DNA of 64,000 nt, from positions 186,001 through 250,000 of the forward strand of contig JBMNMP010000003.1 of assembly GCA_050953405.1 (NCBI GenBank), read 5' to 3'. This document shows positions 16,201 to 23,897 of this stretch, in pieces. Made by a program: the position numbers and the translations under genes. Below the pieces are notes generated by a model. The model saw only the letters and a list, made by a program, of their open reading frames with translations, did no database searches and was not told where the DNA came from. Within the stretch, counting starts at the first letter, position 1; each line of letters opens with the position of its first letter. Source of the DNA: RUG100 sp050953405. GTDB taxonomy: Bacteria; Bacillota; Clostridia; Peptostreptococcales; Anaerovoracaceae.

Positions 16201-18288
16201 TTGGCGAATCAGACGTCGAAGAACGTGATCCCGCAGTTCGAGCGGGAAAAGCTGTATAGAAAAGCCAGGGGTTTCTTCTCGATCATGAACAGGCTTGATC
16301 GGGAGGGACCCCGTTTTGAAATGCTGCAAAAGCGCGGCGAAGAGGTGCTGCAGAGGATCGGGGACCGGGTGAGCCCCCGCGCCGTCTATAGTTATTACGA
16401 TGATGTCCGGCTGCAGGGCCGGGAACTGATCATCGGCGGCCGGCGCCTCAGTTGCAATGTCTTCGAGCAGCTGCGGCAGGATCAGATCAGGGGCGCTTTC
16501 GTCTTTTTCATCAACGCCGGCGAGTACTACGATCCCGCTGACAATGCCGCCGATCAGGTCTTTGCCGACCAGTGGGGCACAGCTTTCACAGATGCGGCGC
16601 GCGACTGCCTGCGCGACCACCTCTCCGGCATGGCGAGGTTGAGCGATGAATTCGGTCCCGGCTTTTACGGAATGAAGATCTCCGCCCTGCGCGATCTGGC
16701 AGAGCTGGCCGACCCATCGCGGATAGGTATCGGGTTCAGCAACAGCGGCATGCTGGTGCCCGTCAAGGCCAGTGCCGGCATCTATCTGTCTGTGAGTGAT
16801 GATTATCGTCATCTGGACAGGGCCTGTCTTGACTGCAGGGGTACGGCGCTGAGCTGCAGTTACTGTAATGTCATGGCGAGGAAGCAGGTCTTCAGGTGCC
16901 CCGGTGTATGTTCACGCTGCGGCAGGTGCAGCGATGCCGGAATGATGAAGGATGCCGGCGAGAGAAAGAGCAGCATGCTGAAGTTCCCAGCGGACTTCGC
17001 GCCCGACAGGATGCCGCTGGGCTATGCGGCCGCTTTCGACATCGGTACGACGACCATAGTGGGCATGATCTGGGATGCGAACCACGGGCGGCTGATGGGC
17101 TCCAGGGCGGCGGCCAATCCTCAGGGAGAGTTCGGAAAGGATGTCATTTCGCGCATCACGTACTGCGGCGGCGATGCCGGAAAGCTGGCGCAGCTGTCAC
17201 AGAGCGTGCGTGAGTGCATGAATGGGCTCCTGGAGGATATCTGCCGGGAGACGGGTGCCGACAGAGGGCTGATCGTGAAGATCGCTGTCTGCGGAAACAC
17301 GACCATGTCGCATTTGTTTGCAGGATATGATCCCTCATCGCTGGCGGTCGCCCCCTTCAAACCGGCTTATGAAGGGATGCTGAGCGGGGATGCGGCGGAT
17401 TTCGGCATCGTGGCTGCCGGGGGCTGCCGGCTGATCCTGCTGCCGAACATTGCAGGACATGTGGGCGGCGACATCACTGCCGGCATTCTGGCGACGCGGC
17501 TCTGGAAGCGGCCGGGCAATACACTGCTGATAGATATCGGCACCAACGGTGAGATAGCCCTCAGGAGCGGCGATGATCTGCTGGTGTGTTCCACGGCTGC
17601 CGGGCCGGCATTCGAGGGAGCGGCCATCAGGGACGGTATGCGCGCCGCTGCCGGTGCCCTGGAAAAGGTGAAGATCACCGGCGATGAGGTCTATTTCAAG
17701 GTGATCGGAGAGGTGCCGCCGGTCGGTATCTGCGGTTCGGGTCTCATCGATGCTGTGGCTGCCATGCTGGATGCCGGATTGCTGGATGCCGGAGGCCGCA
17801 TGGCCTCCGCGGGCGAATATTCGGAACAGCACCCGGGTTCACTGCTCTGTGAACGCCTGCGAGAGGGCGAGCAGGGACGGGAGTTCGTACTCGTCAGCAG
17901 GGAGAAGGCCCCCGATGTGGTCCTCACGCAGCAAGACATTCGCCAGGTCCAGCTGGCCAAGGGAGCGGTGGCCGCAGGTGTGAAGATAATGCTGCAAAAG
18001 CTGGGACTCTCTGCCGCCGATCTGGACATGGTTCTCATCGCAGGAGCCTTCGGCAACTATATCGACCGCGCCTCTGCGGTGCGCATCGGATTGCTGCCTC
18101 AGATCAGCCTCGACAAGATCAGGACCGCCGGGAACACCGCGGGCACGGGCGCGCTGATGGCTGCCGCCTGCAGGGCGGATGAAGAGGCTGCTGCCGGGAT
18201 ACCGGAGAGAGCGGGACATGTAGAGCTGGCGCAGGAAGCGGATTTCAATGCAGCTTACCTGGAGGAGATGAATTTTCACAATGGATGA
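16201..18288 (+). CDS. Corrinoid-protein reactivator: MetH-activation-like domain + Cys cluster + ASKHA ATPase (DUF4445)
   Basis: A 695-residue fusion. Residues 1-200 resemble the reactivation domain of B12-dependent methionine synthase (YSYYDDVRLQGRELIIGG, then FVFFINAGEYYDPADNAADQ). Around residues 208-243 lies a cysteine-rich stretch (CLDCRG, CSYC, CPGVCSRCGRC) fit for an Fe-S cluster. From about residue 275 the RACo/RamA-like DUF4445 ATPase follows (AFDIGTTTI, CGNTTMSH, DIGTNGEI, GICGSGLID, AGAFGNY). Such ATPases reduce or reactivate Co(II) corrinoids. Start is TTG at 16201, 8-10 nt after GAAAGGA. The cobalamin riboswitch and uptake operon lie just downstream. The client corrinoid protein is not in the window. 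Confidence 0.85.
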   Translation: MANQTSKNVIPQFEREKLYRKARGFFSIMNRLDREGPRFEMLQKRGEEVLQRIGDRVSPRAVYSYYDDVRLQGRELIIGGRRLSCNVFEQLRQDQIRGAFVFFINAGEYYDPADNAADQVFADQWGTAFTDAARDCLRDHLSGMARLSDEFGPGFYGMKISALRDLAELADPSRIGIGFSNSGMLVPVKASAGIYLSVSDDYRHLDRACLDCRGTALSCSYCNVMARKQVFRCPGVCSRCGRCSDAGMMKDAGERKSSMLKFPADFAPDRMPLGYAAAFDIGTTTIVGMIWDANHGRLMGSRAAANPQGEFGKDVISRITYCGGDAGKLAQLSQSVRECMNGLLEDICRETGADRGLIVKIAVCGNTTMSHLFAGYDPSSLAVAPFKPAYEGMLSGDAADFGIVAAGGCRLILLPNIAGHVGGDITAGILATRLWKRPGNTLLIDIGTNGEIALRSGDDLLVCSTAAGPAFEGAAIRDGMRAAAGALEKVKITGDEVYFKVIGEVPPVGICGSGLIDAVAAMLDAGLLDAGGRMASAGEYSEQHPGSLLCERLREGEQGREFVLVSREKAPDVVLTQQDIRQVQLAKGAVAAGVKIMLQKLGLSAADLDMVLIAGAFGNYIDRASAVRIGLLPQISLDKIRTAGNTAGTGALMAAACRADEEAAAGIPERAGHVELAQEADFNAAYLEEMNFHNG

Positions 18289-18292
18289 CCGG

Positions 18293-18321
18293 TTGTCATA
18301 TCACAATTAAAGTGATAATAT
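18293..18321 (+). promoter_or_regulatory. Promoter of the cobalamin-uptake operon
   Basis: TTGTCA at 18293-18298 and TAATAT at 18316-18321 with a 17-bp gap. The gap is filled by a perfect palindrome (see separate entry). Confidence 0.6.
18299..18317 (+). promoter_or_regulatory. Palindromic operator candidate inside the promoter spacer
   Basis: TATCAC (18299-18304) and GTGATA (18312-18317) form a perfect inverted repeat with a 7-bp centre, exactly between the -35 and -10 boxes. A bound repressor would block RNA polymerase. The cognate regulator is unknown. Confidence 0.45.
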
Positions 18322-18334
18322 GATACCTGAAATC

Positions 18335-18492
18335 AAAAATCGTTCAGATGAAACCGCCGGTGTGCGACCTAGAAGCGCAATGCGATAATAGGGAACCGGG
18401 TGAAAGTCCCGGGCAGACCTTGCTGCCGTTACAGCCGGAAAACCTGCCGGGGGTTCATCCCGCGGGCAACAGGCTGCAGCGCACGGGGTGAA
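18335..18492 (+). ncRNA. Cobalamin riboswitch
   Basis: The stretch has the ordered core of cobalamin riboswitches: AATAGGGAACCGGGTGAAAG, then TCCCGGGCAGACC, a GCTGCCGTTACAG segment in place of the usual B12-box strand, and GCCGGAAAACCTGCCGG. It lies between a promoter and a cobalamin-type ECF uptake operon, so context agrees. The last helix and expression platform (a GGGATG/CATCCC hairpin at about 18508-18530) end shortly before the lipoprotein start at 18585. The B12-box departs from the textbook form, so a variant class is possible. Boundaries are approximate. Confidence 0.78.
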
Positions 18493-18584
18493 TATTGATA
18501 GATGACGGGATGTGCAGAGGCGCATCCCATGCTTCGGCAGAATGCAGCCGGAGCTTTTATTATTTTTTGAGGAAGTGCTTGATC

Positions 18585-19292
18585 ATGAAAAAGATATTAG
18601 TATTGATGCTTACACTGGCGCTGGTCATCGGAGGGCTGGCGGGCTGTGGCAGCGGCGATCCTGCCGGGGGCACCGGCAACAACGCCATCAGGAATCAGCA
18701 GGAAAAGACGCCCCGGCAGGTGGCCAAAGAAAAGAAAAAAATCGCCGGCGAGCGAAAAAAGCTCAGCAGCCAGGCTTCCGGGTCCAAAACGAAGGAATCC
18801 GTATCCGGCGGCAGCGCTGACGGTTCTTCTAATGAGGCCTCTTCCTCTGAGGGCACTAAAAAGAAGGGAGACTCGCAGACAGGCAAAAAGAGCGGCACTC
18901 AGCCCGGCAGCAGCGAGAAAAAACGCGGGGTCACTATTTCTATCTCCGCCGAACGGATACTGTACAGCAAGCGTGCCAGCGACGATGTGAAGTCACTGGT
19001 GCCCGGCGGCGGGTACCTGATGAGCGAACGCTCTGTCGGCATCAAGAACGGGGACACGGTCAAGAGTGTCCTGCTGCGGACTGCAAAGTCGGCAGGCATC
19101 GTCCTCTCCTGGGAAGGCGGCGATTATCTGGTCGGCATCGGCGGTATTTTTGAGTTCGACGGAGGGCCGGGCAGCGGCTGGATGTACAGCGTCAACGGCA
19201 AATTCCCCAACGCTGCCTGCAGTCAGTACAAGGTGAAAAAGGGAGACGTGATCGCCTGGAAATACACCAATAATAGGGGCAGCGACCTATGA
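18585..19292 (+). CDS. DUF4430 lipoprotein, probable cobalamin-binding component
   Basis: A 235-residue lipoprotein: signal peptide with lipobox LAGC (Cys21), then a long low-complexity linker rich in Lys, Ser, Gly and Glu (residues 25-125), then a DUF4430 domain (NGDTVKSVLLRTAKSAGI, GPGSGWMYSVNG, YKVKKGDVIAWKY). DUF4430 is related to the C-terminal domain of transcobalamin/intrinsic factor. It sits first in the operon behind a cobalamin riboswitch and overlaps ecfT by 4 nt (ATGA), so surface capture of corrinoids is the likely role. Start ATG 18585 follows GAGGAAG; an in-frame start at 18495 would lie in the riboswitch. Confidence 0.82.
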   Translation: MKKILVLMLTLALVIGGLAGCGSGDPAGGTGNNAIRNQQEKTPRQVAKEKKKIAGERKKLSSQASGSKTKESVSGGSADGSSNEASSSEGTKKKGDSQTGKKSGTQPGSSEKKRGVTISISAERILYSKRASDDVKSLVPGGGYLMSERSVGIKNGDTVKSVLLRTAKSAGIVLSWEGGDYLVGIGGIFEFDGGPGSGWMYSVNGKFPNAACSQYKVKKGDVIAWKYTNNRGSDL

Positions 19293-20137
19293 GGAGGGAC
19301 GTCCTGGACGGATACCATCCCCTGGTGGTTTTCATATATTTTGCGATGGTCATCATCGCCAGCGTGGTCCTCTTCCATCCGCTCGCGAGCGCTGTCTCCC
19401 TGGCGGCGGCGCTTCTTTACGGTATATGGCTGAAGGGAATGAAGGCCGTGAAATATTTCATCCTGCCCCTCGCGGTCGCAGCTGTCACCCTGCTGGTGAA
19501 CACACTATTCGTCCATCAGGGGATCACTGTCATCGCTTATATGGGTGAGAATCCCATAACCCGGGAAGCTGTCATCTACGGCCTCTGCGCCGGACTGATG
19601 ACCGGCTCCATGCTGATGTGGTTCTACTGCGCCGGATGTATCATGACGAGCGATAAGTTCATATATATCTTTGGCAGGATAATGCCTGCGGCATCACTGA
19701 TGTTTTCAATGACTATGAGGTTCGTGCCGCGCTTTGCGGGGCAGGCCGGGAAGATCAGTGCTGCGCGCAGAGCCATGGGCTGCAGTGATGGCAGGAAAAC
19801 GGCTTCTGGGCTGAAGACGGTTTCCGTGATGGCGACCTGGGCGCTGGAAAATTCCATCGACACGGCGGACTCCATGAAAGCCCGCGGCTACGGGCGCCGG
19901 GGACGCAGCCGCTATGCCATCTTCAGATGGGAACCCCGCGATATTTTGCTGCTGGTGATCTGCACCTGCCTCACCGTCTGCGCTCTGGCCTCGAATATCA
20001 GGATCGTTTGTTATCCGATGGTGCGCCTCAGCGGTAGCGCGGCCGGTCTGCCGGCATTTGCGGTGCTCTGCCTGATACCGCTGGCAATGAATGTATGGGA
20101 GGGAATGCGATGGAAGTATTTACAGTCAAAGATCTGA
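19289..20137 (+). CDS. ecfT: ECF transporter transmembrane component EcfT
   Basis: A 282-residue membrane protein with about five or six transmembrane helices and the conserved EcfT cytoplasmic coupling motifs, seen here as AARRAMGCSDG (residue ~160) and ADSMKARGYGRRGRSRY (residues ~190-208); the second carries the A-R-G motif. EcfT connects the ATPases to the substrate-binding S component. It overlaps the lipoprotein by 4 nt and the ATPase gene by 28 nt, so the four genes form one translationally coupled operon. Confidence 0.88.
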   Translation: MRRDVLDGYHPLVVFIYFAMVIIASVVLFHPLASAVSLAAALLYGIWLKGMKAVKYFILPLAVAAVTLLVNTLFVHQGITVIAYMGENPITREAVIYGLCAGLMTGSMLMWFYCAGCIMTSDKFIYIFGRIMPAASLMFSMTMRFVPRFAGQAGKISAARRAMGCSDGRKTASGLKTVSVMATWALENSIDTADSMKARGYGRRGRSRYAIFRWEPRDILLLVICTCLTVCALASNIRIVCYPMVRLSGSAAGLPAFAVLCLIPLAMNVWEGMRWKYLQSKI

Positions 20138-21723
20138 CTTTCACATATCCCGGCAGGAACAAGCCGGCGCTGAAAGAGGTGTCCTTTTCCGTGCAGCGCG
20201 GTGAGATGGTGACCCTCTGCGGCAGGAGCGGCAGCGGCAAGACGACCCTGATGAAGCTCCTGAAACCGGAGCTGGCGCCTCACGGACTGCTTGAAGGAGG
20301 CATCCATATGAGCGTGGACGGCCCCGGCGGGGTCGGCTTTGTGCTGCAGGACCCGGACAACCAGATAGTGACAGACAAAGTCTGGCACGAGCTCGCCTTC
20401 GGCCCCGAAAATCTGGGATGGGAAACCCGCACCATCAGGATCAGGGTGGCCGAGATGGCCAGTTACTTCGGGATACAGAACTGGTTTCGCAAAGATGTAA
20501 GCCAGCTTTCGGGCGGCCAGAAGCAGCTGCTGAACCTGGCGGCGGTGATGGTGATGAAGCCGGAGGTGCTGCTGCTGGACGAACCAACTGCGCAGCTGGA
20601 CCCCATAGCGGCCGGGGAATTCATAGATACGGTGAGAAAGCTGAATCGGGAGACCGGGATCACTGTGGTCTTGACGGAGCACCGTCTGGACAGCGTACTG
20701 CCGGTATCCGACCGCATGATCGTGCTCGAAGACGGGCGTCTGATAGTAGATGATGAACCGCGTCGCGGCGTCAAAAAGCTGGCCGCTCTCGGGAGCGAAA
20801 TGTTCAAGTCGATGCCGGCGCCGGTGCAGGCGTGGACCCGCATCGCAGAGGGAGAATGTCCGCTCGATGTCAGGGAGGGCCGCATGTGGCTGGAAGAGAT
20901 ACTCGGCGGACGGCGCATCGTGAAGAAAAGGATCCACGGGGAAGCCGCGGCAGCGGACGGCGGGGAGGCGGCTCTGCGTCTGAAAAACGTCTGGTTCCGC
21001 TACAGCCGCAGCGGAGAGGATGTACTGCGCGGCCTTGACTGCGAGGTCAGCAGCGGCAGTTGCTTTGCCATCATGGGAGGGAACGGCAGCGGCAAGACTA
21101 CAGCGCTGAAGATAATGTCGGGAGCCGTAAAGCCGTACCGCGGCAAAGTTGACAGGGGCTCACTGCGGGTATTGATGCTGCCGCAGGACCCGCAGCTGGT
21201 ATTCGCCTCGGACACGGTCAGGGAGGAACTGGCTGAGATGAGCGACAGCGAGGATGAGATAGCTGAGATCGCCGGCTTCATGGAGATCGACAGCCTGCTG
21301 GATGCGCATCCCTATGACATCTCCGGTGGTGAACAGCAGCGGACGGCTCTGGCAAAACTGCTGCTGGCCGCTCCGGATGTCATCCTGCTGGACGAGCCCA
21401 CCAAGGGCATGGACAGCGCCTTCAAGGAAAAGCTGGGAGGACTGTTCCGGGTACTGAAGCAGGAGGGCAGGACCATCATCATGGTGAGTCACGATATCGA
21501 ATTCTGCGGCAGGTATGCCGATCGCTGCGCCATGTTCTTCGACGGCAGCATCACGACCAGCGATGCGCCGGGAAGATTCTTCGCGGGCAACAGCTTTTAT
21601 ACCACAGAGGCCAACAGGATGTCGGCGGGCTTTTTTGAAGATGCGGTTACCCCGGAGGATCTGGCGGCCCTGGTGGAGCAGAACCTCACGGCCGCAGACG
21701 GAGAAGGGAGCGCCGGATCATGA
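20110..21723 (+). CDS. ecfA: ECF transporter fused double ATPase (EcfA-EcfA')
   Basis: A 537-residue protein with two ABC ATPase domains in one chain. First: GRSGSGKTT, Q-loop VLQDPDNQIV, signature LSGGQKQ, Walker B VLLLDEPTAQLD. Second, from about residue 285: GGNGSGKTT, LPQDPQLVF, signature SGGEQQR, VILLDEPTKGMD. All catalytic motifs look intact. ECF systems normally use two separate ATPases; the fusion is a known variant. The ATG at 20110 follows GGAGGG; the frame could start at 20095 but the site favours 20110. It overlaps the S-component gene by 4 nt. Confidence 0.9.
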   Translation: MEVFTVKDLTFTYPGRNKPALKEVSFSVQRGEMVTLCGRSGSGKTTLMKLLKPELAPHGLLEGGIHMSVDGPGGVGFVLQDPDNQIVTDKVWHELAFGPENLGWETRTIRIRVAEMASYFGIQNWFRKDVSQLSGGQKQLLNLAAVMVMKPEVLLLDEPTAQLDPIAAGEFIDTVRKLNRETGITVVLTEHRLDSVLPVSDRMIVLEDGRLIVDDEPRRGVKKLAALGSEMFKSMPAPVQAWTRIAEGECPLDVREGRMWLEEILGGRRIVKKRIHGEAAAADGGEAALRLKNVWFRYSRSGEDVLRGLDCEVSSGSCFAIMGGNGSGKTTALKIMSGAVKPYRGKVDRGSLRVLMLPQDPQLVFASDTVREELAEMSDSEDEIAEIAGFMEIDSLLDAHPYDISGGEQQRTALAKLLLAAPDVILLDEPTKGMDSAFKEKLGGLFRVLKQEGRTIIMVSHDIEFCGRYADRCAMFFDGSITTSDAPGRFFAGNSFYTTEANRMSAGFFEDAVTPEDLAALVEQNLTAADGEGSAGS

Positions 21724-22364
21724 GCAGCAGGATACTGATCTTGATCGCCGCTCTGCTGGTGATCGTTCCTTTCTACATATTCTTCGAGAGGAAAAAGCCC
21801 TCGGCGCGGACCATAGTGTTGATAACGGTGCTCGCCGGACTGGCAGTCGCCGGGAGAGCCGCCTTCTTCATGACGCCTTTCTTCAAGCCGGTGCTCGCCT
21901 TCGTGATCATAGCCGGAGTCAGCCTGGGGCCCAACGCGGGCTTTATAGTCGGCTCCATGTCTGCCCTGGTGTCCAACTTCATCTTCGGTCAGGGACCGTG
22001 GACCATATTCCAGATGGTGGCCTGGGGAGTGGTCGGCCTGGCAGCCGGACTGCTGTCAGGCAGTCTGCTGGCAAAGGGGCGCACGGTGCCCATGATGATA
22101 TACGGATTCCTCTCAGCGTTCCTGATACACGGGCTGATAACCGATATCTGGACAATATTTTTTGCCAGCGAGCAGCCGACGCTGTACAGCGCTCTGGCCA
22201 TATATGCAGCCTCGATCGTCCCCGATGCGGTCCTGGGGGCGGCGACGGCGCTGTTCCTCCTGGTTCTGGGGCACCCCATGGTGAAAAAAATAGAGAGAGT
22301 AAAGTTGAAATACGGCCTTTCACAGGACGGTGAAGGCGCTGTGGAAAGCAGTGATAAGCTATAA
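21720..22364 (+). CDS. ECF transporter S component, probably cobalamin/corrinoid specific
   Basis: A 214-residue protein with about six transmembrane helices and the ECF S-component pattern (FVIIAGVSLGPNAGFIVGS; FIFGQGPWTIFQMVAWG). Specificity cannot be read from the sequence alone. The operon is behind a cobalamin riboswitch and starts with a DUF4430 lipoprotein, so it is probably a cobalamin (CbrT-like) S component. Last gene of the operon, followed by a bidirectional terminator. Confidence 0.82.
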   Translation: MSSRILILIAALLVIVPFYIFFERKKPSARTIVLITVLAGLAVAGRAAFFMTPFFKPVLAFVIIAGVSLGPNAGFIVGSMSALVSNFIFGQGPWTIFQMVAWGVVGLAAGLLSGSLLAKGRTVPMMIYGFLSAFLIHGLITDIWTIFFASEQPTLYSALAIYAASIVPDAVLGAATALFLLVLGHPMVKKIERVKLKYGLSQDGEGAVESSDKL

Positions 22365-22418
22365 AAAAACCGGAGATATTCCTGACGCCGCTGCCGTTGG
22401 GAACCGGATAAAGCTCAC

Positions 22419-22456
22419 AAAAAAACAGGAGACCCGGCGTCTCCTGTTCCGTCTTT
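22419..22456. terminator. Bidirectional terminator between the ECF operon and the small membrane gene
   Basis: CAGGAGAC (22426-22433) pairs with GTCTCCTG (22439-22446). A-run on the left (22418-22425) gives a strong U-tract for the minus strand; CCGTCTTTT gives a weaker one for the plus strand. Confidence 0.8.
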
Positions 22457-22472
22457 TATGATAATGAGCTTA

Positions 22473-22877
22473 TCAGTTTTCTTTTTCGGTCTCTTCTGTG
22501 GCCGCTGTTTCTCCGGCAGCTTCACCGGCTTCATTTTCTGATCCGTCTTTTTCGCTGCTCTTGTCCAGCATGGCTGCCAGGGCATCCTGTCCCTTAGCTT
22601 TGCCGTTCTCAAGAGGTTTGATGTTTTCCAGGCGCACGATCACCCTGGCGATGCCGAAGAATATGAAAGCATATGCGATCCACGGTCCCACGGCGGACAT
22701 GATCGAGGGCACTATCTGCATCCATGCCTGGCTGAACTTCAATCCGTACCCGCTCATGTACTGATTCACCTGACTGATCGTCGAAATGAGCGAGAAAACG
22801 CAAATAACCAGCATTACGATCGAAAGCACATACATCGTGATTTCGATTCCTGTCATTTTAGATTTTTTCTGATTCAA
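22473..22877 (-). CDS. Small membrane protein with acidic tail, hypothetical
   Basis: A 134-residue protein with two transmembrane helices (residues 12-33, EITMYVLSIVMLVICVFSLI; and 63-80, VGPWIAYAFIFFGIARVIV) and a C-terminal tail of about 45 residues rich in Glu, Ala and Thr. It probably starts with TTG at 22877, since AAAGGAAAGG lies 9 nt upstream; ATG at 22856 is the alternative. I do not recognise the family. Single gene. Confidence 0.6.
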   Translation of the reverse strand: MNQKKSKMTGIEITMYVLSIVMLVICVFSLISTISQVNQYMSGYGLKFSQAWMQIVPSIMSAVGPWIAYAFIFFGIARVIVRLENIKPLENGKAKGQDALAAMLDKSSEKDGSENEAGEAAGETAATEETEKEN

Positions 22878-23005
22878 TTTTGATAACCTTTCCTTTCGTT
22901 TGTCTTAGATACATTTTAATATTCTAAATGCTTAACCTTAAATAAACCTTACCGATTTTACACTATATGCGGTGCAATATCAAATCGACGGTCTGCGGTC
23001 AGGCC

Positions 23006-23530
23006 CTAAAAGCTCCGCGACAGGCTGCTGTAATCATTGTCGGGCAGCTTGCGCAGGATGATCCAGGCCACGATGCCGATCACCGCACCAAAGCCGACTC
23101 CGGAGAATATGAGCACCGGGAAGTAGATGAATATGCGGATGTTTCCTATTATGAAGGCGGCGGTCAGCAGCTGCCCCGTGTTGTGCATGACACCGCCGGC
23201 GACGCTGATGCCGATGATGGAAAACAGCCGCGTGCGCTTGAGGAGCACCATCATCCCCAGGCTGAGGAGACCTCCGGCGAGTGAATAAAGTATGCCGAAG
23301 ACACCTGAGAATAGGAGTCCGGCGACTACGATGCGTATCATGTTGATCATCAGTGCATAGCGCCCGTCCAGGATGTAGAGAGCGATGATGACCACCAGGT
23401 TGGCGACACCCAGCTTGACGCCGGGGATCCCTATATTGAAAGGCAGGATCGCTTCCACGTAGGAAAAGATGAGAGCCAGTGCGGTCATCAGGGCAACGAC
23501 AGCTATTTTTTTACTTGGATATCGTGTCAT
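23006..23530 (-). CDS. Gx transporter family / heptaprenyl diphosphate synthase component I-like membrane protein
   Basis: A hydrophobic protein of about 174 residues with the Gx-family pattern: VALMTALALIFSYVEAILPF, then PGVKLGVANLVVIIALY, and GGVMHNTGQLLTAAFI. Often annotated as heptaprenyl diphosphate synthase component I, and frequently located beside NusG_II and ApbE genes; the function is not established. I placed the start at ATG 23530 (MTRYPSKK), overlapping the end of the NusG_II gene by 20 nt; a longer frame begins at 23560. Confidence 0.8.
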   Translation of the reverse strand: MTRYPSKKIAVVALMTALALIFSYVEAILPFNIGIPGVKLGVANLVVIIALYILDGRYALMINMIRIVVAGLLFSGVFGILYSLAGGLLSLGMMVLLKRTRLFSIIGISVAGGVMHNTGQLLTAAFIIGNIRIFIYFPVLIFSGVGFGAVIGIVAWIILRKLPDNDYSSLSRSF

Positions 23531-23876
23531 ACTTTTCCCCGTTTCCTTTGATCTCGACAACGACTTTGTGCGGCAGGCAGATAATGGACTGCGAAGGATC
23601 GTTGATTTTCCCCTGTTTGATGCAGTCGTGGTTGCGGCAGGTGGTTGATTTCATATAGACATAACCGTCTTTAATTGATATTATATTCCCAGTGCCGAGG
23701 TCTACCGTCCTGTCTTTCAGAAGGCTGTAGGTACCGAAGGTTTTACCGTCGATGGTGACCACGACCTTGTTTCCGCTGACTTTGCCGGTGGAAAGATAAT
23801 ACGTTGCGGCCAGGCCGCAGACTATGAGGGCGATTATCAATATTATGTCTGCCTTCTTTAATATTTTGAACAACAT
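23511..23876 (-). CDS. NusG domain II-containing membrane-anchored protein
   Basis: A 121-residue protein with one N-terminal transmembrane helix (residues 9-28, ADIILIIALIVCGLAATYYL) and an extracytoplasmic NusG_II domain, including the pair of cysteines in TTCRNHDCIKQG and the IICLPHKVVVEI end. These are common next to ApbE and Gx genes in Firmicutes and belong to the redox/FMN-linked envelope machinery by association. It overlaps the Gx gene and is divergent from apbE with only 21 bp between the start codons. Confidence 0.85.
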   Translation of the reverse strand: MLFKILKKADIILIIALIVCGLAATYYLSTGKVSGNKVVVTIDGKTFGTYSLLKDRTVDLGTGNIISIKDGYVYMKSTTCRNHDCIKQGKINDPSQSIICLPHKVVVEIKGNGEKYDTISK

Positions 23877-23897
23877 GTGATACCCCCGGGAGGAACA

